Assembly: GCF_001571325.1 (NCBI RefSeq)
Contig: NZ_BCTO01000010.1
Span: forward strand, 186,001-250,000
Length of the DNA: 64,000 nucleotides
DNA from: Delftia tsuruhatensis NBRC 16741
GTDB lineage: Bacteria; Pseudomonadota; Gammaproteobacteria; Burkholderiales; Burkholderiaceae_C
Direction: 5' to 3'
In this document: in pieces, positions 28,970 through 37,456 of the stretch
How positions within the stretch are numbered: the first letter of the stretch is position 1
Layout: every line of letters starts with the position of its first letter
Made by a program: the position numbers and the translations under genes
Notes under the pieces: model-generated
What the model was told of the DNA's origin: nothing
Database searches by the model: none
The model's input: only the letters and a program-made list of their open reading frames with translations

Positions 28970-29446
28970 ATGGCCGGCCACAAGATCCCCGAGTCGGTGC
29001 TGGTCGTCATCCACCGTGATGACGGCCAGGTGCTGCTGATGCGCCGCACCGCTGCGGCGCCTGAGGGCGGGGAGTTCTGGCAGTCGGTGACGGGCAGCAA
29101 GGACCATGAGGGCGAGTCCTGGCGTGAGACCGCGGTGCGCGAAGTGCGGGAAGAAACCGGCATCGATGCCGAGGCGCCCGGCTGCCTGCTGCAGGACTGG
29201 GCGCTGGAGAACATCTACACCATCTACCCTGCCTGGCAGCACCGCTATGCGCCCGGTGTATGGCACAACCGCGAGAGGGTTTTCGGGCTGCGGATTCCGT
29301 CCTACACCCCTGTGTTCTTGAATCCGAGGGAACATACCGCATCTGCTTGGCATCATTGGCGTGAGGCTGCCCAGCGCTGCTATTCACCGTCCAATGCGGA
29401 GGCCATCTTGCTGCTTCCACGTTTTTCCCCAACGAAGCCGGACTGA
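28970..29446 (+). CDS. nudB: Dihydroneopterin triphosphate pyrophosphohydrolase
   Basis: Nudix hydrolase that removes pyrophosphate from dihydroneopterin triphosphate in folate synthesis. 158 residues; the Nudix box reads GSKDHEGESWRETAVREVREETGI over positions 39-62 (one residue longer in its first gap than the generic pattern, as I recall for betaproteobacterial NudB). NudB features VLVVIHRDD, FWQSVTGS and the HTASAWHHW stretch support the subfamily. Starts 8 bases after the lipoprotein stop. Its substrate is the product of FolE, encoded 1 kb downstream. Confidence 0.9.
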   Translation: MAGHKIPESVLVVIHRDDGQVLLMRRTAAAPEGGEFWQSVTGSKDHEGESWRETAVREVREETGIDAEAPGCLLQDWALENIYTIYPAWQHRYAPGVWHNRERVFGLRIPSYTPVFLNPREHTASAWHHWREAAQRCYSPSNAEAILLLPRFSPTKPD

Positions 29447-29473
29447 ACCCTTCACCTGCGTTCCCGAACCGCC

Positions 29474-30244
29474 ATGACTGAAAACGCGAATTCCCATCAG
29501 GTGGACCCCGGCCCGTCGATACTGCGCGTCGCGACCTACAACATCCACAAGGGCGTGCAGGGCATGGGTCCCGCGCGCCGCCTTGAAATCCACAACCTGG
29601 GCCACGCCGTGGAGCAGCTCGATGCCGACATCGTCTGCCTGCAGGAAGTGCGCAAGATGAACCACAAGGAGGCCGCGTACTTCGAGCGCTGGCCCCAGGT
29701 CTCGCAGGCGGAGTATCTGGCTCCCCTGGGCTATGAGGCCGTCTACCGCACCAACGCCTACACCCGCCACGGCGAGCACGGCAACGCGCTGCTGACCCGC
29801 TGGCCCGTGGTGGGCCACCAGCACGAGGACATCTCCGACCACCGCTTCGAGCAGCGTGGCCTGCTGCATGTGGAGGTGGAAGTGCAGAACCGGCGCGTGC
29901 ACACCATCGTGGTGCACCTGGGGCTGATCCCCGGCAGCCGCGTGCGCCAGGTCTCCCAGCTCAAGCGCTTCATCGAGCGAGAGGTGCCGCCCGGCGCGCC
30001 CGTGGTGGTGGCTGGCGACTTCAACGACTGGGGTGGCCAGATCAAGCGCATGCTGGGCGGTTTCGGCCTGTACGAATACGACGAATTGCCCAGCGTGCCC
30101 ACCTATCCCTCGCGCCTGCCGCTGGCCCAGCTGGACCACGTCTATGTGCGCGGCCTCACGCCGCTGGGCCTGCATGTGCCCAAGGGGCGCATCTGGTGGC
30201 GCATGTCGGACCATCTGCCGCTGATTGCGGAATTCCGCCTCTAG
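29474..30244 (+). CDS. Endonuclease/exonuclease/phosphatase (EEP) family protein, YbhP-like
   Basis: 256 residues of the EEP superfamily of Mg-dependent phosphodiesterases and phosphatases. Catalytic elements are in order: ATYNIHKG near residue 20, DADIVCLQEV near 50, HLGLIPGSR with an active-site-type His near 150, AGDFNDWGG near 180, and SDHLPLIAEF at the end. It resembles E. coli YbhP, usually found beside a cardiolipin synthase; here the neighbours are nudB and folE instead. Substrate unknown: DNA, phospholipid or a small phosphomonoester are all possible within the fold. Confidence 0.85.
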   Translation: MTENANSHQVDPGPSILRVATYNIHKGVQGMGPARRLEIHNLGHAVEQLDADIVCLQEVRKMNHKEAAYFERWPQVSQAEYLAPLGYEAVYRTNAYTRHGEHGNALLTRWPVVGHQHEDISDHRFEQRGLLHVEVEVQNRRVHTIVVHLGLIPGSRVRQVSQLKRFIEREVPPGAPVVVAGDFNDWGGQIKRMLGGFGLYEYDELPSVPTYPSRLPLAQLDHVYVRGLTPLGLHVPKGRIWWRMSDHLPLIAEFRL

Positions 30245-30275
30245 CCCTGGCCGCTCTGACACACGCCACTCTTTT

Positions 30276-30292
30276 GCTATTGAATTGATAGC
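30276..30292. repeat. GCTAT...ATAGC palindrome
   Basis: GCTAT, seven bases, ATAGC, in the gap between the EEP gene and folE; same family as the element at 16827. Single, AT-rich, non-coding. Confidence 0.5.
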
Positions 30293-30394
30293 TTTCGGGG
30301 CGGGCAGAACCTGCGTTTGGGTGGAAAATCCCTTGCGTGCCATGCTGCGGGTTTCGCTGTTACCATGCCAGCCATGTTCAGAGAACTCGTCGAC

Positions 30395-31096
30395 ATGAAA
30401 CAAGACAGCCAGGCCGAGGGCACCCCCGTCTCGGTCAAGATCCGCGAACGACTGAAGCAGGCGCAAAAGCGCTTTCATGCGAACGACAACATCTCCGAAT
30501 TCATCGAGCCCGGTGAACTCGAGCAGCTGCTCGACGAAGTCCAGGAAAAGATGCAGGGCGTGCTCGACAGCATGGTCATCGACACCACGCACGACCACAA
30601 CACGCGCGCCACGGCGCGCCGCGTGGCCAAGATGTATGTCAACGAGGTGTTCCGGGGCCGCTATGTGGCGCAGCCCGCCATCACCGAATTCCCCAACGCT
30701 GAGCACCTCAACGAGCTGATGATCGTCGGCCCGATCACGGTGCGCAGCGCCTGCAGCCACCATCTGTGCCCGGTGATCGGCAAGATCTGGATCGGCGTGC
30801 TGCCCAACAAGAACACCAATGTCATCGGCCTGTCGAAGTACGCGCGGCTGGTGGACTGGATCATGGGCCGTCCCCAGATCCAGGAAGAGGCCATCATCCA
30901 GCTGGCCGACCTGATCCTCGACAAGACCCGCCCCGACGGCCTGGCCGTGGTCATGGAGGCTTCGCACTTTTGCATGTCCTGGCGCGGTGTGCGCGAGATG
31001 GACAGCAAGATGCTGAACTCCGTCATGCGCGGCGCCTTCCTCACCAACCCGGAACTGCGCCGCGAGTTCCTCTCGCTGGTGTCCAGCCGCAAGTAA
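30395..31096 (+). CDS. folE: GTP cyclohydrolase I
   Basis: Converts GTP to 7,8-dihydroneopterin triphosphate, the entry to folate and pterin synthesis. The zinc ligands (CSHH in VRSACSHHLCPVIG, and Cys in HFCMSWRGV) are present, with the core DTTHDHNTRATARRVAK and GRPQIQEEAI. Start choice is uncertain: ATG codons at 30365, 30374 and 30395 are in frame; 30395 (233 residues) has AGAGAA at a fair distance and gives the SVKIRERL start close to the N-terminus. A terminator follows. NudB, which acts on its product, is upstream. Confidence 0.93.
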   Translation: MKQDSQAEGTPVSVKIRERLKQAQKRFHANDNISEFIEPGELEQLLDEVQEKMQGVLDSMVIDTTHDHNTRATARRVAKMYVNEVFRGRYVAQPAITEFPNAEHLNELMIVGPITVRSACSHHLCPVIGKIWIGVLPNKNTNVIGLSKYARLVDWIMGRPQIQEEAIIQLADLILDKTRPDGLAVVMEASHFCMSWRGVREMDSKMLNSVMRGAFLTNPELRREFLSLVSSRK

Positions 31097-31137
31097 ATCC
31101 CCGGGGTGGCGTCCCCGGACGCCTCACACAACACCCC

Positions 31138-31167
31138 AGGCTGCGCAGTGCGCGGCCTTTTTTCTTT
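31138..31167 (+). terminator. Terminator after folE
   Basis: GGC-T-GCGC...GCGC-G-GCC stem (31139-31157, one mismatch) followed by TTTTTTCTTT. It isolates folE from the permease gene. Confidence 0.7.
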
Positions 31168-31201
31168 CCCGCGCCCCGCCCCGCTTTCCCCGGACCTGCC
31201 C

Positions 31202-32083
31202 ATGTCGCTGCAAGCCTTTGCCCTGATCATCATTGCCGGCCTCATCCATGCCGGCTGGAACATCGTGGCCAAGAAGGCGGGCGGTGACTCGCGCTTTGCC
31301 TTCTTCACCTCGGTCATCATGATGGTGATCTGGGCGCCGCTGGGCTGGTGGGTGGGGCGCGATGTGGTGCCCACATGGGGCCGCAACGAATGGCTGGTGG
31401 TGCTGGCCAGCGGCCTGCTGCACGTGGCCTACTACGTGACCTTGCTGCGCGGCTACCGCAGCGCCGATCTCACCGTGGTCTATCCGCTGGCGCGCGGCTC
31501 GGGGCCGCTGCTGTCGTCCATGGTGGCCATCCTCTTTCTGGGTGAGCGGATTTCCTCGTTGGGCGTGCTGGGCATTGCCGGCGTGGTGGTCGGCGTCTTC
31601 CTGATCGCGGGAGGCCCCGGCCTGCTGCGCGCGCGCCATGATCCCGAAGCCCGCGAACGGCTCAGGATGGGCCTGTGGTACGGCCTGCTGACGGGCGCCT
31701 TCATCGCCAGCTACACCGTGGTGGACGGCTATGGCGTGAAGCTGCTGCTGATGTCGCCCATCCTCATCGACTACATGGGCAACTTCGTGCGCGTGTTCCT
31801 GCTGGCGCCCGTGGTGCTGCGCGACCTGCCCACGGCCCGGCATCTGTGGCGCGCGCAGTGGCGCTTCGCGGCCCTGGTGGCGCTGATCAGCCCCATCGCC
31901 TACGTGCTCGTGCTCTACGCCATGCAGGATGCGCCCATGTCGCACGTGGCGCCTGCGCGCGAAGTCTCCATGCTGTTCGCGGCGCTGATCGGCGGGCACA
32001 TGCTGCGTGAAGGCGATCGCCTGGCACGCATTGCGGGCGCCGTGTGCATTGCCGTCGGTGTGACGGCGCTGGGCCTGGGCTGA
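31202..32083 (+). CDS. DMT/EamA-family permease
   Basis: 293 residues with about ten membrane helices and two EamA halves (about 5-140 and 150-290), the drug/metabolite transporter layout. Landmarks: LIHAGWNIVAKK at the N-terminus, YPLARGSGPLL at the end of half one, and MLREGDRLARIAGAVCIAVGV at the end of half two. The start at 31202 begins directly with helix 1; a longer in-frame reading adds an unlikely Pro-rich extension across the folE terminator. Substrate unknown. Only five bases separate it from the DUF429 gene. Confidence 0.87.
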   Translation: MSLQAFALIIIAGLIHAGWNIVAKKAGGDSRFAFFTSVIMMVIWAPLGWWVGRDVVPTWGRNEWLVVLASGLLHVAYYVTLLRGYRSADLTVVYPLARGSGPLLSSMVAILFLGERISSLGVLGIAGVVVGVFLIAGGPGLLRARHDPEARERLRMGLWYGLLTGAFIASYTVVDGYGVKLLLMSPILIDYMGNFVRVFLLAPVVLRDLPTARHLWRAQWRFAALVALISPIAYVLVLYAMQDAPMSHVAPAREVSMLFAALIGGHMLREGDRLARIAGAVCIAVGVTALGLG

Positions 32084-32088
32084 GCACC

Positions 32089-32952
32089 ATGGCGGCAATG
32101 CGGGTACTGGGCTGCGATTTCAGCAGCCGACCTACGGCGCGCAAGCCCATCACCATGGCCCTGGGCCGCCTGCTGGCTGGCGACACGGTGGTCCTGCAGG
32201 ATTTGCTGGAGTTCGCCTCGCTGGACGCATGGGCCGCCTGGCTGGCCCGGCCTGCCGATTCGGCGCAGTCGGCCTGGGTGGGCGGTTTCGACCTGCCTTT
32301 TGCCCTGCCGCGCGAACTGGTGGAGCAGCTGGGCTGGCCCACGGAATGGGCGGCCTGCATGGACCACTATGCCGGCCTCACGCGCCAGGCCATACGCGAG
32401 CAGTTCAAGGCCTTTTGCGCGGCGCGGCCCGCAGGCGGAAAGTTCGCGCACCGGGCCACGGACGGGCCTGCCGGTGCCAGCCCTTCCATGAAATGGGTGA
32501 ACCCGCCCGTGGCCTACATGCTGCATGCCGGGCTGCCCTTGCTGCGCGCGGCCGGCGTGCACCTGCCGGGCCTGCAGCCTCCCGGCAAAGGCGATGCGCG
32601 CCGCGTGGCGCTGGAAGCCTACCCGGGCATGCTGGCGCGCGCCGTGATCGGCCGCCTCAGCTACAAAAGCGACGAACCCGCACGGCAAACGCCCGAACGC
32701 CATCAGGCGCGCGTGCAATTGCTGGCGGCGCTGGAGCGCGGCGACAACCCGCTGGCGTTGCGCCTGCGTATCGACGCCGAAGAAACCCGCAACCAGTTGC
32801 TGGCGGACGGCAGCGGAGACCGGCTGGACGCCGCAATCTGCATGCTGCAGGCCGCCTGGGCTGCGGCCCGCCATGCGCAGGGCGATGCGCTCTACGGGTT
32901 GCCGCACGACCTGGACCCGCTGGAAGGCTGGATCGTCACGGCCCAGGCCTGA
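32089..32952 (+). CDS. DUF429 domain protein
   Basis: 287 residues of the DUF429 family (predicted RNase H-like fold nuclease). N-terminal LGCDFSSRPTARKPITM contains an acidic metal-ligand candidate (Asp9); WVGGFDLPFALPRELVEQLGWP gives a second Asp; ALEAYPGMLAR and GDRLDAAICMLQAAWA near the end complete the expected acidic positions. No experimental function is known to me. Starts five bases after the permease stop, so co-transcription is likely. Confidence 0.82.
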   Translation: MAAMRVLGCDFSSRPTARKPITMALGRLLAGDTVVLQDLLEFASLDAWAAWLARPADSAQSAWVGGFDLPFALPRELVEQLGWPTEWAACMDHYAGLTRQAIREQFKAFCAARPAGGKFAHRATDGPAGASPSMKWVNPPVAYMLHAGLPLLRAAGVHLPGLQPPGKGDARRVALEAYPGMLARAVIGRLSYKSDEPARQTPERHQARVQLLAALERGDNPLALRLRIDAEETRNQLLADGSGDRLDAAICMLQAAWAAARHAQGDALYGLPHDLDPLEGWIVTAQA

Positions 32953-32994
32953 TCTGCGCTGCACTGAAATACTCGAATCGGGAAGAGACAAGCG

Positions 32995-33639
32995 ATGCCC
33001 ACCTTTGAAACCTTGCTGGCCTTTTTCGGCGTGGCCGTGCTGCTGGGCCTGAGCCCGGGGCCTGACAACCTGTTCGTGCTCATGCAATCGGCCCAGCGCG
33101 GCTGGCGCGTGGGCCTGTGCGTGGTACTGGGTCTGTGCCTGGGGCTGGTGGTGCATACGGCGGCGGTTGCGCTGGGTTTGGCGGCACTGGTGGCTGCGTC
33201 GCCCCTGCTGTTCACCGCCATCAAGCTGTGCGGCGCCGCCTACCTGGCCTGGCTGGCCTGGGGTGCGCTGCGCGCCGTGGCCCGGCCGGGCGAGATGCCG
33301 CAGGCCGGCGCAGCTGACCCGCTGACCCCCGCACGGGCGCTGCGCTGGGTGGGGCGTGGCGTGGTGATGAACCTCACCAACCCCAAGGTGCTGATCTTCT
33401 TCCTGGCCTTTCTGCCGCAGTTCGCGGACCCCGCGCGCGGCGGCGTGGCCACGCAGGTGATGGTGCTGGGCTGCGTGTTCATGCTGGCGGCGCTGCTGGT
33501 GTTCGGTGCCATCGCATGCTGCTCGGGCTGGTTCGGCGTGCTGCTGCAGCGATCCGTGCGTGCGCAGAACTGGCTCAACCGCGTGGCCGGGCTGGTGTTC
33601 CTGGGCATGGCGGTGCGGCTGGCGCTGGTGCAGCGCTAG
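32995..33639 (+). CDS. LysE/RhtB-family amino-acid exporter
   Basis: 214 residues, six membrane helices, the standard size of RhtB-type exporters. The family motif LGLSPGPDNLFVLMQS is near residue 20 and NLTNPKVLIFFLAFLPQF near 125. Exports amino acids or homoserine-lactone-like compounds in known relatives; substrate here unknown. GGAAGAGA precedes the ATG. The downstream AraC-type gene begins about 70 bases later. Confidence 0.9.
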   Translation: MPTFETLLAFFGVAVLLGLSPGPDNLFVLMQSAQRGWRVGLCVVLGLCLGLVVHTAAVALGLAALVAASPLLFTAIKLCGAAYLAWLAWGALRAVARPGEMPQAGAADPLTPARALRWVGRGVVMNLTNPKVLIFFLAFLPQFADPARGGVATQVMVLGCVFMLAALLVFGAIACCSGWFGVLLQRSVRAQNWLNRVAGLVFLGMAVRLALVQR

Positions 33640-33650
33640 GGCCTGTTCAC
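33639..33650 (+). repeat. Short repeat GGGCCTGTTCAC
   Basis: This 12-mer overlaps the end of the lysE-like gene; its exact reverse complement is found at 55493-55504 between creC and creD. Two copies in 64 kb may be chance or a small dispersed repeat. Confidence 0.3.
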
Positions 33651-33709
33651 ACTAATGCGGGGCCGTGGCACAGTCCCTCCATGCTTTTTCGCTCACGCCC
33701 CTTGGCGCC

Positions 33710-34762
33710 ATGAGCAGCGGCGTCCTCATCAAACCCATGCCACAGACCACGGCCCACACCATTGCCATCGTCCAGGTCCTGCAGATCGTGCAGGGCGTGC
33801 AGCGCAATGGCATGGATGTGCCAGCCATCCTGCGCCGCGCCGGCATTGCGCCTGCTCTGCTGGATGCGCCGCTGTCGCGCGTGACCCAGGCGCAGTACGC
33901 GGCGCTGATCCGCGTGCTGCGCCGCGTCTGCCGCGACGAGCTGTGGGGCCTGTGCCGCCATCCGCTGCCCGTGGGCAGTTTTGCCCAGGCCTGCCGCACC
34001 ATGCTGCCCTGCCGCACGCTGGGCGAGGCATTGCAGGCCGGGCTGCGTTTCTACCGCCTGGTGCTGCGCGACTTCGCGCCCCGGCTGCAGGTCGTGGACG
34101 GCGTGGCCCGCATCGCCATGGTGTCGCTGCGCGAGCGCGATGCGCCGCTGGCCTATGCCGAGCGGTCCTTCTGCTTTCTGGGCTATGGCGTCATGTCGTG
34201 GCTGGTGTCGCGCAGGATAGAGCTGACGGGCGTGTGCGCGCCGGCCGGCGCCAGCATGCCGTATGGCACGGAGGCGCAGCGCCTGTTCCTGGCGCCGCTG
34301 CAGCGCGACCGCGACTTCACGGGGCTGGAGTTCGATGCGCGCTGGCTGGAGCTGCCCGTGGTGCAGACCCCGGAGAGCCTGGCCGAATTCCTGGACCAGG
34401 CGGCCATGGGCCTGGTCATCCGCTACCGCGACCGCACGCGCCTGGGCGAGCGCATCCGCCGCCTGCTGCGCCGCGATCTGGCGGGCGAGCTGCCTTCGCT
34501 GGAGCAGGTCGGCGCCGCGCTGTCCATGACGCCGCAGACGCTGCGCCGCCGCTTGCGCGACGAAGGCCTGGGTTTCCAATCTCTCAAGGACGACCTGCGC
34601 CGCGACGCGGCCATCGAGCTGCTGAACCGGCCGGAGCTGACGCTGGCCGATATCGCCGCGCGCGTGGGGTTTGCCGAGGCCAGCACCTTCCACCGCGCCT
34701 TCAAGGGCTGGACCGGCCTGCCGCCGGGCGCCTACCGGCAGGCCCAGCATCGCGGCCGCTGA
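33710..34762 (+). CDS. AraC-family transcriptional regulator with Arabinose_bd-type sensor domain
   Basis: About 350 residues. The N-terminal half (about 20-205) is the PF12625-type ligand domain seen in OruR/ArgR-like activators (VQRNGMDVPAILRRAGI, GLCRHPLPVGSFAQAC, SFCFLGYGVMSWL); the C-terminal part (about 255-340) is an HTH_18 domain (LSMTPQTLRRRLRDEG, LADIAARVGFAEASTFHRAFKGWTG). The start is uncertain: GTG 33665, ATG 33710 and ATG 33737 are in frame, none with a good ribosome site. It precedes a Bug receptor gene and may regulate it. Confidence 0.85.
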   Translation: MSSGVLIKPMPQTTAHTIAIVQVLQIVQGVQRNGMDVPAILRRAGIAPALLDAPLSRVTQAQYAALIRVLRRVCRDELWGLCRHPLPVGSFAQACRTMLPCRTLGEALQAGLRFYRLVLRDFAPRLQVVDGVARIAMVSLRERDAPLAYAERSFCFLGYGVMSWLVSRRIELTGVCAPAGASMPYGTEAQRLFLAPLQRDRDFTGLEFDARWLELPVVQTPESLAEFLDQAAMGLVIRYRDRTRLGERIRRLLRRDLAGELPSLEQVGAALSMTPQTLRRRLRDEGLGFQSLKDDLRRDAAIELLNRPELTLADIAARVGFAEASTFHRAFKGWTGLPPGAYRQAQHRGR

Positions 34763-34771
34763 TCTTTTTTG

Positions 34772-34800
34772 CCAATCATTTTGAGACGATCGGCGATTGG
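34772..34800. promoter_or_regulatory. CCAATC...GATTGG inverted repeat before the second Bug gene
   Basis: CCAATC (34772-34777) and GATTGG (34795-34800), 17 bases apart, in the 142-base gap after the AraC gene. Possible operator; short arms make chance plausible. Confidence 0.25.
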
Positions 34801-34834
34801 TGGCTGAAGGCCTGGTGGCCACACTGTCCATGGA

Positions 34835-34853
34835 CCCTGCCACTGCGGCAGGG
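34835..34853 (+). other. Leader stem-loop before the second Bug gene
   Basis: CCCTGCC and GGCAGGG pair perfectly around ACTGC, 52 bases before the start codon. No T-run; function unknown. Confidence 0.35.
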
Positions 34854-34904
34854 CACACCGCCCCGCCAACGAGGGCGGAGCACCGAAGGACAAGGAGACA
34901 AGCC

Positions 34905-35918
34905 ATGGAATCGAGCCGACGCGGCTGCCTGCGGGCGGCGCTGGCATGCGCTGCCAGCGCCTCACTGGGTGCCGCCCTGGGAACGGCATCGCCGATCGCC
35001 TTTGCACAGCCGGCAGGCGGTGCCTACCCGTCCAAGCCGCTGCGCATGGTGATTCCCTACCCGGCAGGCGGTGGCACCGACATCATCGGGCGCATCATTG
35101 CCCAGCAACTGAGCCAGGCCTGGGGCCAGCCCGTGGTGGTGGAGAACCGGCCGGGCTCCAGCGGCATCATCGGCGGCGACGTGGTGGCCAAGTCGCCGCC
35201 AGACGGCTACACGCTGCTGCTGGGGATCACGGCCATGATCCAGTCGCCTGCGCTGTACGCCAGGATGCCCTATGACGTGCTCAAGGACTTTGCCCCCGTA
35301 TCGCAGGTGGCCCTGTCCTCGGACCTGTTCGTGGTGCCGCGCGACGTGCCGGCCACGACGCTGCAGGAGTTCATCGCCCTGGTCAAGGCCCATCCGGGCA
35401 AGTACAGCAACGGCAACTACGGCAACGGCACCTCCTCGCACATGCATGGCGAGCTGCTGCGCGCCAGGGCCGGGCTGGACCTGGCGCTGATTCCCTACAA
35501 GGGCGCGGCGCCGCTGGTCAACGACGTGCTGGGCGGGCAGCTGTCGTCGGGCTTCATCGATGTGTCCTCGGCCAATGCGCACCTGAAGTCGGACAAGATC
35601 CGCATCCTGGCCATCACCGGCATGCAGCGCCACCCGGCGCTGCCCGAGGTGCCCACGTTTGCCGAGCTGGGCCTGGCCGGCTTCGAGGCCAATGGCTGGT
35701 TCGCCACCTTCGTGGCGGCGGGAACGCCCCGGCCCATCGTGGACCGGCTCTCGGCGGAGGTGCGGCGCATCGTGGCCACGCCCGAACTCAGCGGCCGCCT
35801 GGCCTCCATGGGCCTGCGCCCGGTGGGCGGCACGCCCGAGGAATTGGCCTCCGTCATGGCGCGCGACATGCCGCGCTGGGCGCGCATCGTGAAGGAGGCG
35901 GGAATCAGGCTGGAGTAG
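34905..35918 (+). CDS. Bug/TctC-family periplasmic solute receptor
   Basis: 337 residues. ATG at 34905 is preceded by AAGGAG at good spacing. A signal peptide with an RR pair (MESSRRGCLRAALACAASAS...AFA, cleavage near 33) leads to the mature fold: YPSKPLRMVIPYPAGGGTD, VVVENRPGSSGIIGGD, IPYKGAAPLVNDVLGG, TPRPIVDRLSAEV. Like the first Bug gene it has no membrane partners here. It runs into the convergent amidase gene, sharing its last 14 bases. An amidase neighbour hints at an amide-bearing ligand, but this is inference. Confidence 0.92.
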   Translation: MESSRRGCLRAALACAASASLGAALGTASPIAFAQPAGGAYPSKPLRMVIPYPAGGGTDIIGRIIAQQLSQAWGQPVVVENRPGSSGIIGGDVVAKSPPDGYTLLLGITAMIQSPALYARMPYDVLKDFAPVSQVALSSDLFVVPRDVPATTLQEFIALVKAHPGKYSNGNYGNGTSSHMHGELLRARAGLDLALIPYKGAAPLVNDVLGGQLSSGFIDVSSANAHLKSDKIRILAITGMQRHPALPEVPTFAELGLAGFEANGWFATFVAAGTPRPIVDRLSAEVRRIVATPELSGRLASMGLRPVGGTPEELASVMARDMPRWARIVKEAGIRLE

Positions 35919-37356
35919 CCGATGCAGTCTGCGCCCGGTCCTGGCCCGACTGAACGGGCTGTGGCCAGGCGGGCTGGGGTGGGCGCAACTGCTCCAGCAC
36001 CCGGCTGAGCCGGAGCACGCCCAGGTCGTCGAACCGGCGGCCTGCGATCTGCACGCCTATGGGCAGCTGCCCGTCATGCCCGCAGGGCACGGATGCGGCG
36101 GGCTGTTCGGACATGTTGTAGGGCACGGTAAAGGCAATGTGCTCCAGCGGCCGCAGCGGGTCGTTGGTGGGGCTGGGCAGGTGGGCCGGGAAAGCCGTGA
36201 TCGGCGCCACGGGCGACAGCACATAGTCGTAGGCCGCCGTGGCCCGCACCGTGGCCGTGCGCAGAAGGTGCGACTGCTGGCTGGCCACGAACAGCTGCGT
36301 GGCTGTCAGTGGCGCGGCACTGTCGGCCCATTCGCGGATGAAGGGCAGGATCACGCGGCGCTGCGCATCCGTCAGCGACTGGATTTCCACATGCGATCGC
36401 ATGCGCCAGAAATGGTCGAGGCCGTCGAGCATGTCGCGGGTGAGCCAGGGCTCGATGCGCTCGATGTGCGCGCCGGCCGATTCCAGCCAGGCCGCAGCCT
36501 GCTCCACCACGGCGCGCACGCGGGGCTGCAGGGGCAGGCCGCAGCCGGCATCCAGCAGCAGGCCTATGCGCAGGCCGCGCACCTGGGCAGGGTCCATGTC
36601 GAAGCTGTGCCATGCAATCTCCTGGTGCGGCAGGCCCATGCTGTCGCGTGCATCGGGCAGGGACAGCACCTGCATCATCAGCGCGGCGTCGGCCACGCTG
36701 CGGGTCATGGGACCTGCGCAGCGGCCGGTGTAGGGCGGGTCGATGGGCACGCGGCCCAGGCTGGGCTTGAGGCCGAAGATGCCGCACCAGCCCGCCGGCA
36801 GGCGGATGGAGCCGCCGATGTCCGTGCCCACGTGCAGCGGCCCGTAGCCGGCCGCCGCAGCGGCGCCCGCACCGGCGCTGGAGCCGCCCGGCGTCTTGTC
36901 CGGATCCCAGGGATTGAAGGTGTTGCCGTGCAGCGAGGACAGGCCGGACGACAGCATGCCGTAGTCGGGCATGGTGGTCTTGGCGAAAAGGATGGCGCCT
37001 GCCTCGCGCAGGCGTGCAGCGGGTGGGGCATCCAGCGGGGCCGCGACCTGCGGCATGGCGGCCGTGCCCACGGGCGTGGGATCGCCGCGCGTGGCGATGT
37101 TGTCCTTGACCGTGGCGGGAACGCCGTCGAGCAGGCCGGCCGGCTCGCCGCGCAGCCAGCGGGCCTCGCTCTCGCGGGCCCGGGCCAGGGCGGCCTCGGG
37201 GCGCAGCAGGTAGGTGGCGTGCAGGGCCGGCTCCCAGCGCTGCACATGGGCCAGCAGGTCGTGCATGACCTCGACGGGCGAGAGGCTGCGGTCCCGGTAG
37301 GCGCGCAGCAGCGCATGGGCGGGCAGGTCGTGCAGGGCCTGTGTCGTTCCAGTCAT
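35905..37356 (-). CDS. Amidase signature-family hydrolase
   Basis: 483-residue amidase of the Ser-Ser-Lys class. Catalytic residues are intact: Lys84 (ATVKDN), Ser159 in TPGGSSAGAGAA, Ser183 in GTDIGGSIRLPAGW; the 24-residue Ser-Ser spacing is as expected. No signal peptide, so cytoplasmic. It is the probable last gene of the ABC-importer unit upstream on the same strand (100-base gap after the binding-protein gene), suggesting that an imported amide or peptide-like compound is hydrolysed. GatA is excluded by context: no gatB/gatC is nearby. The 3' end overlaps the convergent Bug gene. Confidence 0.9.
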   Translation of the reverse strand: MTGTTQALHDLPAHALLRAYRDRSLSPVEVMHDLLAHVQRWEPALHATYLLRPEAALARARESEARWLRGEPAGLLDGVPATVKDNIATRGDPTPVGTAAMPQVAAPLDAPPAARLREAGAILFAKTTMPDYGMLSSGLSSLHGNTFNPWDPDKTPGGSSAGAGAAAAAGYGPLHVGTDIGGSIRLPAGWCGIFGLKPSLGRVPIDPPYTGRCAGPMTRSVADAALMMQVLSLPDARDSMGLPHQEIAWHSFDMDPAQVRGLRIGLLLDAGCGLPLQPRVRAVVEQAAAWLESAGAHIERIEPWLTRDMLDGLDHFWRMRSHVEIQSLTDAQRRVILPFIREWADSAAPLTATQLFVASQQSHLLRTATVRATAAYDYVLSPVAPITAFPAHLPSPTNDPLRPLEHIAFTVPYNMSEQPAASVPCGHDGQLPIGVQIAGRRFDDLGVLRLSRVLEQLRPPQPAWPQPVQSGQDRAQTASATPA

Positions 37357-37456
37357 CGCGGCTTCCTCGAAGATGGCGGTTCTTGCGGCAGATCTGGCGC
37401 AGTGTGGCCCGGTGCCACCGGCGCGCCTGTCGCCTGTGGCTCAGCCTGTGCGCGGT

